Source of the DNA: Favolaschia claudopus
Taxonomy: Eukaryota; Basidiomycota; Agaricomycetes; Agaricales; Mycenaceae
Length of the DNA stretch: 64,000 nt
Direction of reading: 5' to 3'
Assembly: GCA_037176885.1 (NCBI GenBank)
Contig: JAWWNJ010000157.1
Location: 62,001 to 126,000, forward strand
The position numbers were made by a program, and so were the translations under genes. Each line of letters begins with the position of its first letter. Positions within the stretch are counted from its first letter, which is position 1. Shown here one piece after another: positions 30,264-40,459 of this stretch. The notes beneath the pieces are model-generated. The model had not been told where the DNA came from. It made no database searches and saw nothing but the letters and a program-made list of their open reading frames with translations.

Positions 30264-32273
30264 GGTGGTGGTCGAGAGCAACCTGCGTGGTTGTCACAGT
30301 GTCACAACATAACGATCATCGGCCGATGGCCGAAACACCGATTTTTCCACGCATTAAACGGATTCCCTCCTGCCATCCGCCAACGCTTCGCTATCATAAT
30401 TCAAGTAATGTATCTGTGTCTCAACAAGCCCGAATCTCACGAGGCTTCGACTACGCTGGTAAAAAATTTCACGCAGGGCAATTTTACTCATAAGCTATGG
30501 TAGCCGGGATGGTCGAGGTTTGTTTGTTTGTTTGTTTGTAGTTCTACTGTAATCGTACCTGGCCCTAGGGCTACGCGATTGTACACTACGGGATGTATCT
30601 AAGGGTCGTATTCTAAGAGTAAGTAGGGGATCATATTCTATTGTAAACTGAAGAGGAAAGTAACTAATAATACGTACAGGGAAATCTCGTAGTAGGAAGG
30701 CGCAAAAAGGGATGGGGTCGATGCAGGTTGGGAATGGAAGGATCGCCAAAATGGTGTGTGATGGTAGAGGGGGGGTGAATTATGCCATAGGTGGTGGCGG
30801 GAATAGAGTAGGAGAATAGACTTCAAGAGAAGCGGCCCGTAGCAGCGATGAAAGCAACTAGAACCTTGAGCAACGCAGAATGAGAGAGTAGAGAAGGGAC
30901 ATCGACCGAGCCAAGGAGACCAGCACCGTATGACGCTTGTTGGAGAGGGCGACGGAGGTGTTCCCATGCAGGGCAGTGAAGAGGTTGAATTTCAGACATT
31001 TCGATGCAACCTCATTTTGTCTTTTGTGCCTTCCCCTAAGCCTTCAGATGCCCATAAGTCAGTGCAGTGCCCTTTTATACTGCCTGAAATCATTCCCCAT
31101 GCCCTGGAAAAGTCTAATGCCATGCAGGTCGGTTTGTGTTGCCGCGTCAAAATGATGCCACACTGATGCGCGATCGGCAAGTTCATACTTAGTGTTCATT
31201 GTTCAGGAAATGGATCTTGAAAGGTAAAGTAGACTCTGCAATGAATATACCACACTTATTTCTCTTGCACCCCCCTATTTTACCAAGTCAGTAGATATTG
31301 TCGCATTGTGCAACTTCACTTCGGCACAACACGGGATGGTCAACAAATTCACAAGAAAATATACCAATTTGATACCTTCAGAATAGTGAGGTACCCCGCT
31401 TATGGCCTAGTATGTTGATAAAGCTCTGTACTGAAGGATGCCTGTAAAATATGCAAAAGAAAACTTCCTCTTTCAGAATTCAGGCTCGGCGATCATTCAC
31501 ATCATTGATCCATCATCAAGTTGGCTCTATTTCGATGCAAAATGCCACAGAAATTCATTTTTTGGCTTGTTATCAGCTCGAACAGTTCTGTTGGACCGAT
31601 TGACAATTAATATGAGGCTGAGGATACTCCCTGAGCTACAAGGTAGCATCCAAAAATGCCTCAAACTGGCTGCCCTTTCCCAGATTCAAACTCCGCTTCG
31701 CGGAAATGTCTGAAATTCAACCTCGACCATTCCGCCTACCGTACATAAGTATGATGAAAACAACGTACCTGATTTTGACCTGATTGAACCTCAAGGTTGA
31801 ATACGGAGGAAGCTTGACACGACAAGTGCATGTACTCAACAACCGATATACTAGTCGAGATATGTCATTCAAGGCTGTCAAGGTTAACATGTGAGGTCTC
31901 TGTATTCCTGCAGCAAGTTTCGCAATTCAAGTCCGAGTCCGAGTAAGGGTCCCACCCACACTCAGTGAGCCAACACATTGACAGGGTTCAGGTTAGGATG
32001 CATGCAACGACTTTCCTCTCTCCTTGTTTCTTTCGTTTTCTATGTTCCCTCTCAATTCATTCGGCGGGACGCCGAGCAGGTTCAAGTATTTGAAGTTCTT
32101 CTCATTGGGAAGATTATTTTATCTATTCGAATATCTATATTTCGAGAACCACCGTCAGATCTCTCGTAGTACTAGTGGAGTGAAAACAATCTAAAGTTGC
32201 TTGAATTCATGACGCGCCACGTTCAGCGCACACCCAGTATTCCCAATCAGAGTCCAAAGTCAAGTAATAGTAA
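30264..32273. other. Gene-poor stretch with small repeats
   Basis: No supported gene. Contains a short cytochrome P450 intron/exon relic (30436-30483), a (TTTG)n microsatellite of about five units at 30519-30539, and a 5' SINE fragment at about 31944-31970 (AAGGGTCCCACCCACACTCA). Small frames at 30.6-31.2 and 31.4-31.7 kb show no motif. Confidence 0.45.
30436..30483 (+). repeat. Relic of a P450 intron/exon junction
   Basis: CGACTACGCTGGTAAAAAAT, TTCACGCAG and GGCAATTTTACTCA align with the intron end and exon start of the P450 fragment at 35732-35775 (CGACTACGCTGTTAATAAAC, TTCACTCAG, GGCAATTTTACATG). The match includes intronic bases, so it derives from DNA duplication rather than shared protein constraint. 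Confidence 0.55.
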
Positions 32274-32400
32274 GGGTCGATTGGTTCCCGCCCACACTCA
32301 GTATTCGGTGTCGAATCCGACTTGGTGGGCGGTCCGAGTTCGAATCTCGGCGACCCATGGTCTGGTGCGTTAGAATTTTTCTTTTGCTTCTTTTTCTGCT
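32274..32400 (+). repeat. tRNA-derived SINE, copy A
   Basis: The 83-nt tRNA-like body starts GGGTCG (32274-32279) and ends CGACCC (32351-32356), which pair as an acceptor stem. Inside, CCGCCCAC (32288-32295) pairs with GTGGGCGG (32325-32332), and CCGAG-TTCGAAT-CTCGG (32334-32350) is a perfect T-arm/B box. A T-rich tail (AGAATTTTTCTTTTGCTT) follows. Copy B at 37661 shares body and tail. It is not a functional tRNA: the D and anticodon arms are not canonical. Confidence 0.7.
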
Positions 32401-33089
32401 TTTGCTTTTTCTTGTTTGTCTCAAGTACAGGAAAAAAGTCAATATCATGGAATCGGAAAGACGAATATCCGTTCAGAATCTACTCTATAACTAATATGCA
32501 CATGAAGTAACAAATGTCCGATGTTTGGTAGTGGAAGTAAAAGAAGGGTCGAGGAGGCTGACGTTTGGGAATCAAGTTGAATAGCGCAACCGTTCAGACA
32601 ACGAGGAGCAGGTATCAACGGGATGGGCTGGAACCAACGCGGTCGAGGACAGATTCGAAGCTCGGTATTTGAATTGATTGATTGATTATTCGATGTGGTG
32701 GCATTCGACGAGATGAGACGGCGGATTTGGACGGCGTGAGTGATCGGCGTGGGTGCGTTTGGCGACGCACGAGACATTGAAACCAGCGTGAATCAGCCGT
32801 GGGCATAGTACAAAGTCCAGAGAAAGAAAGAAAGCGCTGCGTGGTAGAAGGCGAAGCGCACGGGGACGGAACGATGAATAAATACGAGGAGCTAGACGGA
32901 TGAACAGAACAGCAGCAAGGTCCCAGATGGATCTAGATCTGGCAGGAATTTTGCGGTGATTTTGAGTGGAGATTGGATAATGGAGCGCGTATATTAAAAC
33001 AACGGACCGGAAAGACAGCAGGAGAAGAAGAAGAAAGAGGTCGGATTGGGAGCGAGAGAGGCGAGAAGCTCCGGGTCGGCCCGCGGTTG
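32401..33089. other. Non-coding stretch between SINE A and duplicated segment A
   Basis: About 690 bp that are absent from the corresponding position between SINE B and segment B (37.80-37.84 kb), so it was inserted here or lost there. A 267-aa minus frame (32686-33489) crosses it, but its sequence is not conserved in the duplicate and it contains a microsatellite-encoded His run, so I do not call it a gene. Confidence 0.4.
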
Positions 33090-33575
33090 AAGAGTTGAAA
33101 CAGCAGCCAGCGTCGATTGAAGCCAGTAGCGAGATTGGCGCAGTCACAGTGCAACATGCCAGAGGGAGCATATAATAAACGAAAGAGAAATTGCAAGGAC
33201 GCACCATGGATCTACCCCGTCCCCGCTCAAACGTCCCCTGAATGTCCCTCAATTCTCCGTCGGACCGTCCCGCGGCGGCTCCCGCCGAAAATCTCATCCG
33301 TTTGCAGTCCAACCACCGGCGCAAACTCGGATAGAGTACCAGAATGTCGTAGACATGAGTATCACTATACTGCAGGCGGAGGGTTCCGGCGCGACGGAAT
33401 GTGGTAGAGTGGTGGTGGTGGTGGTGGTCAAAGAAGCAAATCAATGTTTGCTCCGCGTTGTTGATGTTTGGCTTCGTTATTCGAATCAATCACTCGCTGA
33501 CTCACACTCTTTCCTATCTCGTCTGCATGGCAGGTCCTCTCCAGCAAGCTCCTTCAACGCTACCTCATAGATTAC
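33090..33575 (+). repeat. Duplicated segment, copy A
   Basis: Extensive similarity to 37835-38243: GGACGCACCA.GGATCTACC, CGTCCCCGCT.AAACGTCCC, ATCCGTTTGCAG.CCAAC and CACTCGCTGACTCACACTCT occur in the same order in both. Both copies follow a SINE of the same family. Reading frames are not conserved between the copies, so the segment is probably non-coding. A (GGT)n run at about 33406-33428 is present only here. Confidence 0.8.
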
Positions 33576-35343
33576 TACCTGAGCTTTACCTTCCGGATCT
33601 TAGCTCTTGCACTTCGCCACGGAACCGCACGATTAGCCACCGAATCGACGACGCCACGTCGTCTGGGACTCAGTGGGAGGCTCAGCTGAAATGTCGACCT
33701 GTCCAGTGTCTACTGCCTCTCACGATTTCTGCAACGGTTGCGTCTGGATTTATTGGTCCTCGAACTGAGCTTCGACGCCGATGGGCAACATATGACAGCC
33801 ACTTTCCGGCTCTGCCACTCATCTCTCGTTTTGTGTTGGTTCTACCTCAACCCTCCAACGTTCGTTGCGCGGTGTGTCTGCCCCTGTGCCTAGAAAACCG
33901 TCTCTTTGGTTTCGTCCATTCAATGAATACGACACTCTGCTCCTGCATGCCAATGACGGAAAACCAGCCACCTATCTACAAGTAGACTATTGCTCGATAA
34001 ATGGCAATTGGCAGACCTGAACTCAGCGCGCATGGGAGGAGGCTGCGCTCCGTAATGTAAGCCCTAAGACGCTTCTGCTCATTTCATACTACTTACGGAT
34101 CAGACGTCTGGGTAAGCGAATTCGATATATATTATATTCAAGCCACTCACAAAAAATGCGGTTCAATGATCCCAATTCGCACAGACGTACGTCCAATTTG
34201 AATTTCTCGAGGAATGACAGGGATCTGATTTAATTTGCAGCAAGCATCCCGATCCATTTTCTTGAGTCCTTTTCGCATCGCATACCGAGTTTGACCCTAC
34301 ATATTATATAACCAACCTCTTGACGCGAATCAACCCCTTTCGTTCGGTAACATATGAACTCCTTCCTCGTTGATTTCTTTCCATACTTAACCTCAGATCT
34401 TTAGGTTCTCGATTCATCATAAGTACCTATATTCCAAGAAAAAACGAATCGACTGGGATATCAAGTTACTCAATATAATCTGGTACAGTACCTACTCTGT
34501 TCGCGAAGAGTCGGCTAATACATGACTCGGAGCCACGCATCGAGTGGGCAAGATTCAGATAGATCTGCGGCGAAGAGATGCTGCTTTTCAGCGTATCTTG
34601 CTTGCTTCTGAGGAGTCATGTAACGAGCCGAGTCGCTCGCTATTGCGGCAACGCCCTGCCTTGTGTCTCGGTGAGTCTCAGTGTCCATTGCATTTTTTCT
34701 TAATTCGACGCTAATAACTGAACAGCCATCTTTCCCACCTCGACGTTATCGTCTGAATAGCATCTTGCTGACCTCAATGCCGACCGGTCTATCACTGGCA
34801 TTATGCATCCGCGTCCAGAATTTGGTACGTCCTGCATCGCCTACTAAGCTCGAATCTTCCTCGCCGCGCTCTTCATCGAACTTCTAGATCCTCGCTTTGA
34901 AGACCAAGGGAGATCCTACCCGCTATCCTCTTCGAATATCTTCAAGCATCAAAACTCGACCGAATAAAAAGGCTCTTCTACTTCCATTCGAGGTATTAAT
35001 TCTCATTTCCTTTCCTTCTTTCTTCTGACCTAACCAAAGAAATTCTGTCCCGAAGTACCACCTGTGGAACGCTATTGGGCTGGAACCTGCGTTCAAGTAC
35101 ATCCCGAGTTCAATTCTCGGGAACGTGTCAAGACATTGATTTCGTTTTTGTGGGAGGCGGTCTTCGTTTCCTAGTCTGTCTTTTTCTTCTTTTGACGCTC
35201 GGTAAATTTGAAACCAATCGAAATTCACTTACTAGTACTTGCCCGCCCCATCCCGCCGCGACGCCACCCCTGCTCTTGGATGGCTCGGATTCGCCCACGG
35301 TTCTCACGAAGTTTTTGATGATCCATCCCACCTAAACTGTTGG
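33576..35343. other. Intergenic; no recognised gene
   Basis: Weak coding-like text at 33.85-33.99 kb (FRPFNEYDTLLLHANDGKPA) is too short to name. A perfect T-arm-like hairpin CCCGAG-TTCAATT-CTCGGG lies at 35103-35121. AT-rich DNA (TATATATTATAT) occurs at about 34125. Confidence 0.4.
35103..35121 (+). repeat. tRNA-like T-arm hairpin (SINE-related)
   Basis: CCCGAGTTCAATTCTCGGG forms a 6-bp stem with a 7-nt TTCAATT loop, matching a B box. No 5' half is evident. Confidence 0.4.
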
Positions 35344-35449
35344 TACTCAGTACTCAGTACTCAGCGCAGGCGGAATCCAGATGAATGAGGTCGATCTGCC
35401 TTTCCAGTACCACGCATTCTCGACTTCGGTCCAGTCTGAGTACTGAGTA
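35344..35449. repeat. 106-bp inverted-repeat element with TACTCAG direct repeats
   Basis: TACTCAG is repeated three times at 35344-35364. The 14-mer TACTCAGTACTCAG has its exact inverse CTGAGTACTGAGTA at 35436-35449, enclosing about 70 bp. No target duplication was found. It could be a tiny terminal-inverted-repeat element or a hairpin at the start of the SINE-like piece that follows. Confidence 0.6.
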
Positions 35450-35520
35450 GGTGATTGTATTGGGTGGGACCGAGTTCGACTCTCGGCGGCTCTGGTATGG
35501 ACGAATTCATCTCCTTTTTT
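35450..35520 (+). repeat. SINE 3' fragment with T-arm and T-run
   Basis: CCGAG-TTCGACT-CTCGG (35470-35486) is a perfect T-arm, and a T7 run follows at 35514-35520. It abuts the 5' end of the P450 fragment and may mark where the P450 gene was truncated. Confidence 0.5.
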
Positions 35521-35579
35521 TGCATTCAGGTTTCTGTCTAAGGGTTTCACGATTGATGGACTTGGGATATACTGTCGCA

Positions 35580-36258
35580 ATGTGGCAGCCTCAAATTCAA
35601 TCTTGGTTTATAGGCATTTTGGCGAAGAAAACTGATGACGAATATCGTGGGTACAGGCTTCCGAAAGGTTCACTTGTAAGAAAAGTAGTCGTAATCGGGA
35701 ATAGCTGGTAGACCTTCCCTCTTGCTCTCCGAATTCCGACTACGCTGTTAATAAACTTCACTCAGGGCAATTTTACATGATGAGGTCGAACATGGTCTTG
35801 TTGACTCGAAAAGCGAACGCTCATACGCTTCCATTTCACCAGGAGATATATCCCGATCCCTTCAGCTTCGAACCCGAAAGGTTTATAGTCAACGAGTCTA
35901 CCAAGTCCAACGCGAAAAGTCCCGATATCGCATTTGGATATGGAAGAAGGTTTTGTTTTCGCTCGTATTTACATCCAATTTTCAACTAAATCTCTACTAT
36001 CCATTGTACCTATACAGGCGATGCCCGGGGAGCCATATGGCCGCATCCTCCATCTTTATCACCATTGCCTCCATTCTTGCCACATACAACATCGAAAAGG
36101 CAACAGATGCGGATGGAAGCGTCATCGAGCCGAGGCACGAGTATGTCTCGGGATTGGTGAGCATGCCGCTCCCGTTTCGATGCAAAACCACCCCTCGATC
36201 GGAGGCTGCTGTGAAGCTCATCCGCGAAGGGTTAGACGGGAATATCTTGCGTAATTAA
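35580..36258 (+). pseudogene. Cytochrome P450, 3' end only (5'-truncated)
   Basis: Recognisable P450 text starts at 35580: MWQP, then TDDEYRGYRLPKGSLV, IGNSW. An intron (GTAGAC to TCACTCAG, about 35707-35755) joins to AILHDE. A second intron (GTCGAA to TCACCAG) joins to EIYPDPFSFEPERFI, which includes the PERF motif. A third intron (35950-36017, GTTTTG to TACAG) lies inside the heme-binding loop, giving FGYGRRRCPGSHMAASSIF with the Cys ligand. The sequence ends LIREGLDGNILRN (36258). The four features from the K-helix side to the stop are intact, but everything upstream (I-helix, ExxR) is missing and replaced by SINE-like DNA. Residues RKVVV between KGSLV and IGNSW look like an extra insertion. 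Intact relatives are membrane-bound monooxygenases. Confidence 0.85.
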
Positions 36259-36355
36259 TGAGATTCGTTGGAGCATATTCAGAGCATTTAATTAAAACGT
36301 GATATATCATACAAGTGGGATACATTCCCTCTTCCCCTTGAATTCGGCAGACGGT

Positions 36356-36865
36356 TCATTCCAACCTCTTGGTGAGTCGCGAGAAAGCTACCGCCGTCGA
36401 TGCGGTAATTGAGGAGGGAAAAGAGGAAGTAAGCTTGGTTGCTTCTCGTAGCGTTAAATCAAACCGAGCATGGACGGCGGAGTGCAATGTGGGCGGGCGA
36501 GGGCGATGGGTGTCGGCAAGAGAACGTATCGTAGACGTAGTTTCAGTTTTTTGTTTGGGTCGAGGCTTATGCGGTACGGCGTCGACCGCACGAGTGATAT
36601 TTTTGAGGTGCTGAGGGTAGCGTCGTGGGGCTGGAGTGAAAGCCGAGAACGCAGGGGAGCCCAAAGATGCGGTCCGTGTCACGGTCCAAGCGAGTGTGCG
36701 GGTATCGGTTGGTGTTATAGTGGGCACAAGAGGCGAAGACGTGGGCGACAGAGGCAGGGAGGAGAGTGAGGCAACGGGTGGCGGCATCGTGAGCGCGGCG
36801 GAGACGGGAGGCGCAGCAGTGACAGCAGTATTGTCTAGCGTGCCAACTACCTGAATATCGAGCAA
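36356..36865 (-). CDS. Possible 169-aa Pro/Ser/Thr-rich protein, doubtful
   Basis: An open minus frame with low-complexity Pro/Thr/Ser content (LPLSPTSSPLVPTITPTDTR) and no recognised domain. Its length in GC-rich DNA may be chance; overlapping plus-strand frames of 81-99 aa exist. Confidence 0.22.
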   Translation of the reverse strand: MLDIQVVGTLDNTAVTAAPPVSAALTMPPPVASLSSLPLSPTSSPLVPTITPTDTRTLAWTVTRTASLGSPAFSAFTPAPRRYPQHLKNITRAVDAVPHKPRPKQKTETTSTIRSLADTHRPRPPTLHSAVHARFDLTLREATKLTSSFPSSITASTAVAFSRLTKRLE

Positions 36866-37660
36866 ATTTGAAACTTAGATGAGCAGAGACGCACGCATTT
36901 TGTGTTCCCGCCGATCTGTCCGAGCGTCTGTTCTGCAGTGACTTTCCTTCCCGGAAACTGAGCCCTTCCCTGACACCGTCGGCACAGCTACTGTGACAAG
37001 GCAGTTGGGAGTCGGGGGAGTGAAAAGAGTAGATAATCTATGGCACGCACAATGAGGGCGGTGTACTTAGTGCAAGCGCCTCAAATTTGGCGTGGGTGGA
37101 TTTCGCGGTGGTGGACAGGCAATAGAGAAGACGCTTAGACGATTTGCCAGGCAGCTCCGAGTCCGTATTCACAGCGTCGACGAACCTCGGGGAAAGACGA
37201 ACTTGAATCCGTACTCAGGAGTCAGGGCGCGGGCGTCGCCGAAGAAAGATTGATGGTTCGTGGACAAGGGAGAAGGGTAAGCCAGAGCGGAGGGGCAGCG
37301 CAAGATTCGTTGTCGTCGTTGGTGGCAACGAGGAAGAGCCGCCGTGACAGTGGTGACCAAGTGGTGACAGCACATCTGTGCTCCGGCTATCAGCTTACCG
37401 AAACGCCGGTCCCTCTTGTCTTCTAACCACGACGACGATTTACCAACGGTTTACACCTAATGAGTTTCAGATGTGAGAACTGGATCCTCACATAGACGGA
37501 TGGGGCTGAACTCGTTGAGTAAGGTTACTTCTTACTTCCCCCCGTAAATTCGCTGCCTTTGACTTTTCCCTTATTTCTGCACTAGTACTGCTTTGACACG
37601 ATCGAACGAACTCCATTTCAATTCTCGTGGTCAGCTTGTTGATTGTCCACCTCCAAACAC
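36866..37660. other. Intergenic; no recognised gene
   Basis: Nothing beyond short frames was seen. Confidence 0.4.
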
Positions 37661-37800
37661 GGGTCGATTGGTTTCCGCAGGTTTCCGCCCACACTCGGTA
37701 TTCCATGTCGAAGCCTATTGGTGGGCGGTCCGAGTTCGAATGTCGGCGACCCATAGCCTGGCCGCGCTGCCTGAGAATTTTTCTTTTGCTCTCTGGGACG
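37661..37800 (+). repeat. tRNA-derived SINE, copy B
   Basis: Same family as 32274-32400: acceptor-like GGGTCG (37661-37666) and CGACCC (37747-37752), internal stem CCGCCCAC (37685-37692) with GTGGGCGG (37721-37728), and T-arm CCGAG-TTCGAAT-GTCGG (one mismatch, T to G). A tandem duplication of about 10 bp (GGTTTCCGCA twice) lengthens the 5' part. The tail GAGAATTTTTCTTTTGCT matches copy A. Confidence 0.7.
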
Positions 37801-37834
37801 TTCCACGGTTACTTACCTTCGATGAAACTTGAAA

Positions 37835-38243
37835 CAGTCGGCGTCGTGAAGCCAATAGCGAGGGGAAATTGGCGCAATCTCAGTGCAACAGGCCCAAGGG
37901 AACAGTCAGCAAAACGAAAGAGCAGGTGAGGACGCACCACGGATCTACCTCGTCCCCGCTGAAACGTCCCTCAATCAATCCTCAATTCCTTGCTCAATTC
38001 CCTGTCCGGGCCGTCCCGCCGAAAGCCGTATCCGTTTGCAGGCCAACCCACCGGCGCAAACCTGATTAGCGTACCGAAGCGTCATAAACATGAGCATCAC
38101 TATACCGCAGGCGGAGTGTTCTGGCGCGACGCCACTCGCTGACTCACACTCTTTCCTCCGAACTTTCCCTGCACTTCCATCTCGTCTGCATGCATGGCAG
38201 TTCCTCTCCAGCATGCTGCTTCAACGCTACCTCATAGAATGTT
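37835..38243 (+). repeat. Duplicated segment, copy B
   Basis: Partner of 33090-33575 in the same orientation. Homology starts at about TGAAACAG..GCGTCGT.GAAGCCA.TAGCGAG and ends at CTTCAACGCTACCTCATAGA. It lies only 35 bp after SINE B. Confidence 0.8.
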
Positions 38244-38577
38244 TCCCCCAACCTCAAGGCCCAGGCTGGTGTGGCTGGATTCGTCTCAAACTCTCTCCGT
38301 TTCAAGTTGGCACTTGCTCGGGGGCACTTGCTCGGGCTCCCCGCCAGCAGTTTGGCAAGGGTACTCACTTCCTCCCGATTGCGGTTACTGGTATCTGGAA
38401 GGCTTCAGTGGAGTGAAGGAATAGTGCAATAGAAAGCGCGTGGTGCACGCCCGCGACTCGCGTCGGAATCCCCGTGACCGCGAAAACCTGCTGCCATCTG
38501 GCAACGTGCAAGCAGCGTGTCTGAATCCTGACACGAGTCTCATGCAACGCCGTTCCGACCTCCCTTTCACCTCGAAC

Positions 38578-39585
38578 CATGGCGGAAGCCACACCTAGGA
38601 CCGCTCCTTTCACGCCCCAGCGCACCGTTCGACGATCCGAACGCTGACAACCATTCTACGCTCATCTGACGGCGTCGACTTTCGCGTCTACCGCCTGATT
38701 CTGTCCTCCGCCTCTCCGTTCTTCAAAGATATGTTCTCGTTGCCGCAGGAACGTTGTGAGGACCCAAGTTCAATCCCGAACATACCATTCTCCGAAACGG
38801 GTCGAATTCTCGACCGCTTTCTGCGCATATGGTATCCTGGCGCCACCGCGGCCGGTTTCGACAACTTGGAGCAGCTTGCGGACGTCATTCAATTGGCGCT
38901 CGTGAAATACGATCTGCAGTATCTGGCCCCCGGCTTTAAACAAGGAGTTACGCGTCTATGTTGAAAAACACTGCGTCTCCGTGTTCGCAATTGCGTGCCG
39001 TTACGGGTGGACAGACCTCGCGAAGCTTGCGGCGAAGCAAGCTCTCACTTTGGATCTTCCATCCATCTTCAATAGCACCGATTCTCTCCCCCACCTCCGC
39101 CATATCAGCGGCGACCAGTTTCAAGCGCTCCTCAGGTATCATCACGCCTGCGGTGTCGAAGCTTCTGAAGCTAGCACAGACCTTCCTTGGTCCGACGCAG
39201 AATATGCCTGGAATAAATGCAACATATCCTCTTGCACACCATATTCCTTCCATGATGATATCCCAGGAGTCGGCCGTGTTGTATCTTGCGCATGGATCTT
39301 CACGTATCTGGATGAAGCTGCCGTCGCATTGAAGGAAAAACGGGTGCGAATGTGCAGAACCCCGCGCTTCTTGTTGCAGCTCAGTCCGAAGCAATGGGTT
39401 GTTCGAGTCCACTGAAGGGCGCAAGTACACCCTGTCGAAGTCATGGCCTTCAGGACCTATCAAAGTTTGTCACCGAGAAGTACATACCCGCAGTCCACGA
39501 AGCTATTGAGGGGGTAGGTTTCTTTTTTCTTTCACGATTAATGTTGACGTTCTCTAATCATTCCCAGGTCACACTGCAGATCTAG
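38578..39585 (+). pseudogene. BTB/POZ-domain protein, frameshifted
   Basis: MAEATPRTAPFTPQR (38578) starts one frame; the BTB core is FDDPNAD then, shifted, TILRSSDGVDFRVYRLILSS and ASPFFKDMFSLPQE. After YDLQYLAPGFKQ the frame changes again (about 38945) to ELRVYVEKHCVSVFAIACRY and AKLAAKQALTLDLPS. The last exon ends AVHEAIEG, intron GTAGGT to CCCAG, VTLQI stop (39585), a usual ending for this family. At least three indels (about 38625, 38650, 38945) interrupt it, so it is a pseudogene or contains sequence errors. Agaricomycete BTB proteins of this type are thought to be CUL3 adaptors or DNA-associated scaffolds. Confidence 0.78.
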
Positions 39586-40459
39586 TCTTAATACTGCAGC
39601 AGTGCACCTGTAAAAAAAAGCTTATTCCGTTGCGATTCGATGAGTCTGCGTCCAACACAGAAGGAAGGATGAATGTTTTACGATATCTAGATCTGTTGAA
39701 CAGAAACATGTATGATGTTTCCCCGCTCGGAATAATTGACTAACGCGCCACCCTACTACTGTTGAGTCTTGACACATTTGCTCTTGGTGTGTTCTGTGGC
39801 TTCCGATATCACTGAATTTAGACGGATCCCACATGGAACTCAATCCAGGTCTCAATGACCCCAATTCCTCCGCCCGATCGATTGTCGATTGATTGTGGAT
39901 TAAACGAAGGACGAGACCAAATATAAATTACGCGTAGCCTCTAAAAAAATTCCCGTTACCTGATAACTTTCAACTACCCAAAGTTCGACAAACTCCTGAA
40001 CCGGTGAACAGCTTCTCCAACTGCATCACAGGCACTCCATTCGGAATTTCGAAGAAAGTAGAATCAAACGCAAGGATATTTACTGTAGAATGCTCTCAGT
40101 CAAGTTTCAAAAGTCGAGTTCAGGCCACCCCGATTTACAGGGCTCACCGACGCCGCACTATCTATAATTTGAATTGAAGGGATTATAGCTCAAGAAGTGG
40201 GCATGGACTGCGTTCGACTCCAAGGAACTCATAACACTAAACCGATTCTTTTTGATAGGATCTGGGAATTTCTCCGCGCATACACACGAAATGTGCGCGG
40301 GGGCCTCGGAGTCGTTATTTCAGAATTCAGATGTATGATTTAGAGTCAATTTCACTGGCCGCACTTGAGGATACACACAAGATTAGATTCAGTGGTAAGC
40401 TTGCGAATGACCTATATCACGCAACCTCAGGCATAAGTTAACAGCTATAACAACAAATA
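39586..40459. other. Intergenic; no recognised gene
   Basis: Nothing coding was seen. A weak B-box-like TTCGACTCC occurs at about 40212 after TGGGCATGGACTGCG. Confidence 0.4.

Noticed and set aside
30519..30539. (TTTG)n run as a regulatory element
   Set aside because: Simple microsatellite with no gene nearby in a meaningful position.
32274..32356. Functional tRNA gene at SINE A
   Set aside because: Acceptor and T-arm pair, but the middle folds as one long stem instead of D and anticodon arms, and a second copy with a shared tail shows it is a repeat.
32686..33489. 267-aa minus-strand open frame with a His run
   Set aside because: It spans the duplicated segment but its reading is not conserved in the copy at 37.8-38.2 kb, and the His run is encoded by a (GGT)n microsatellite. 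Treated as chance.
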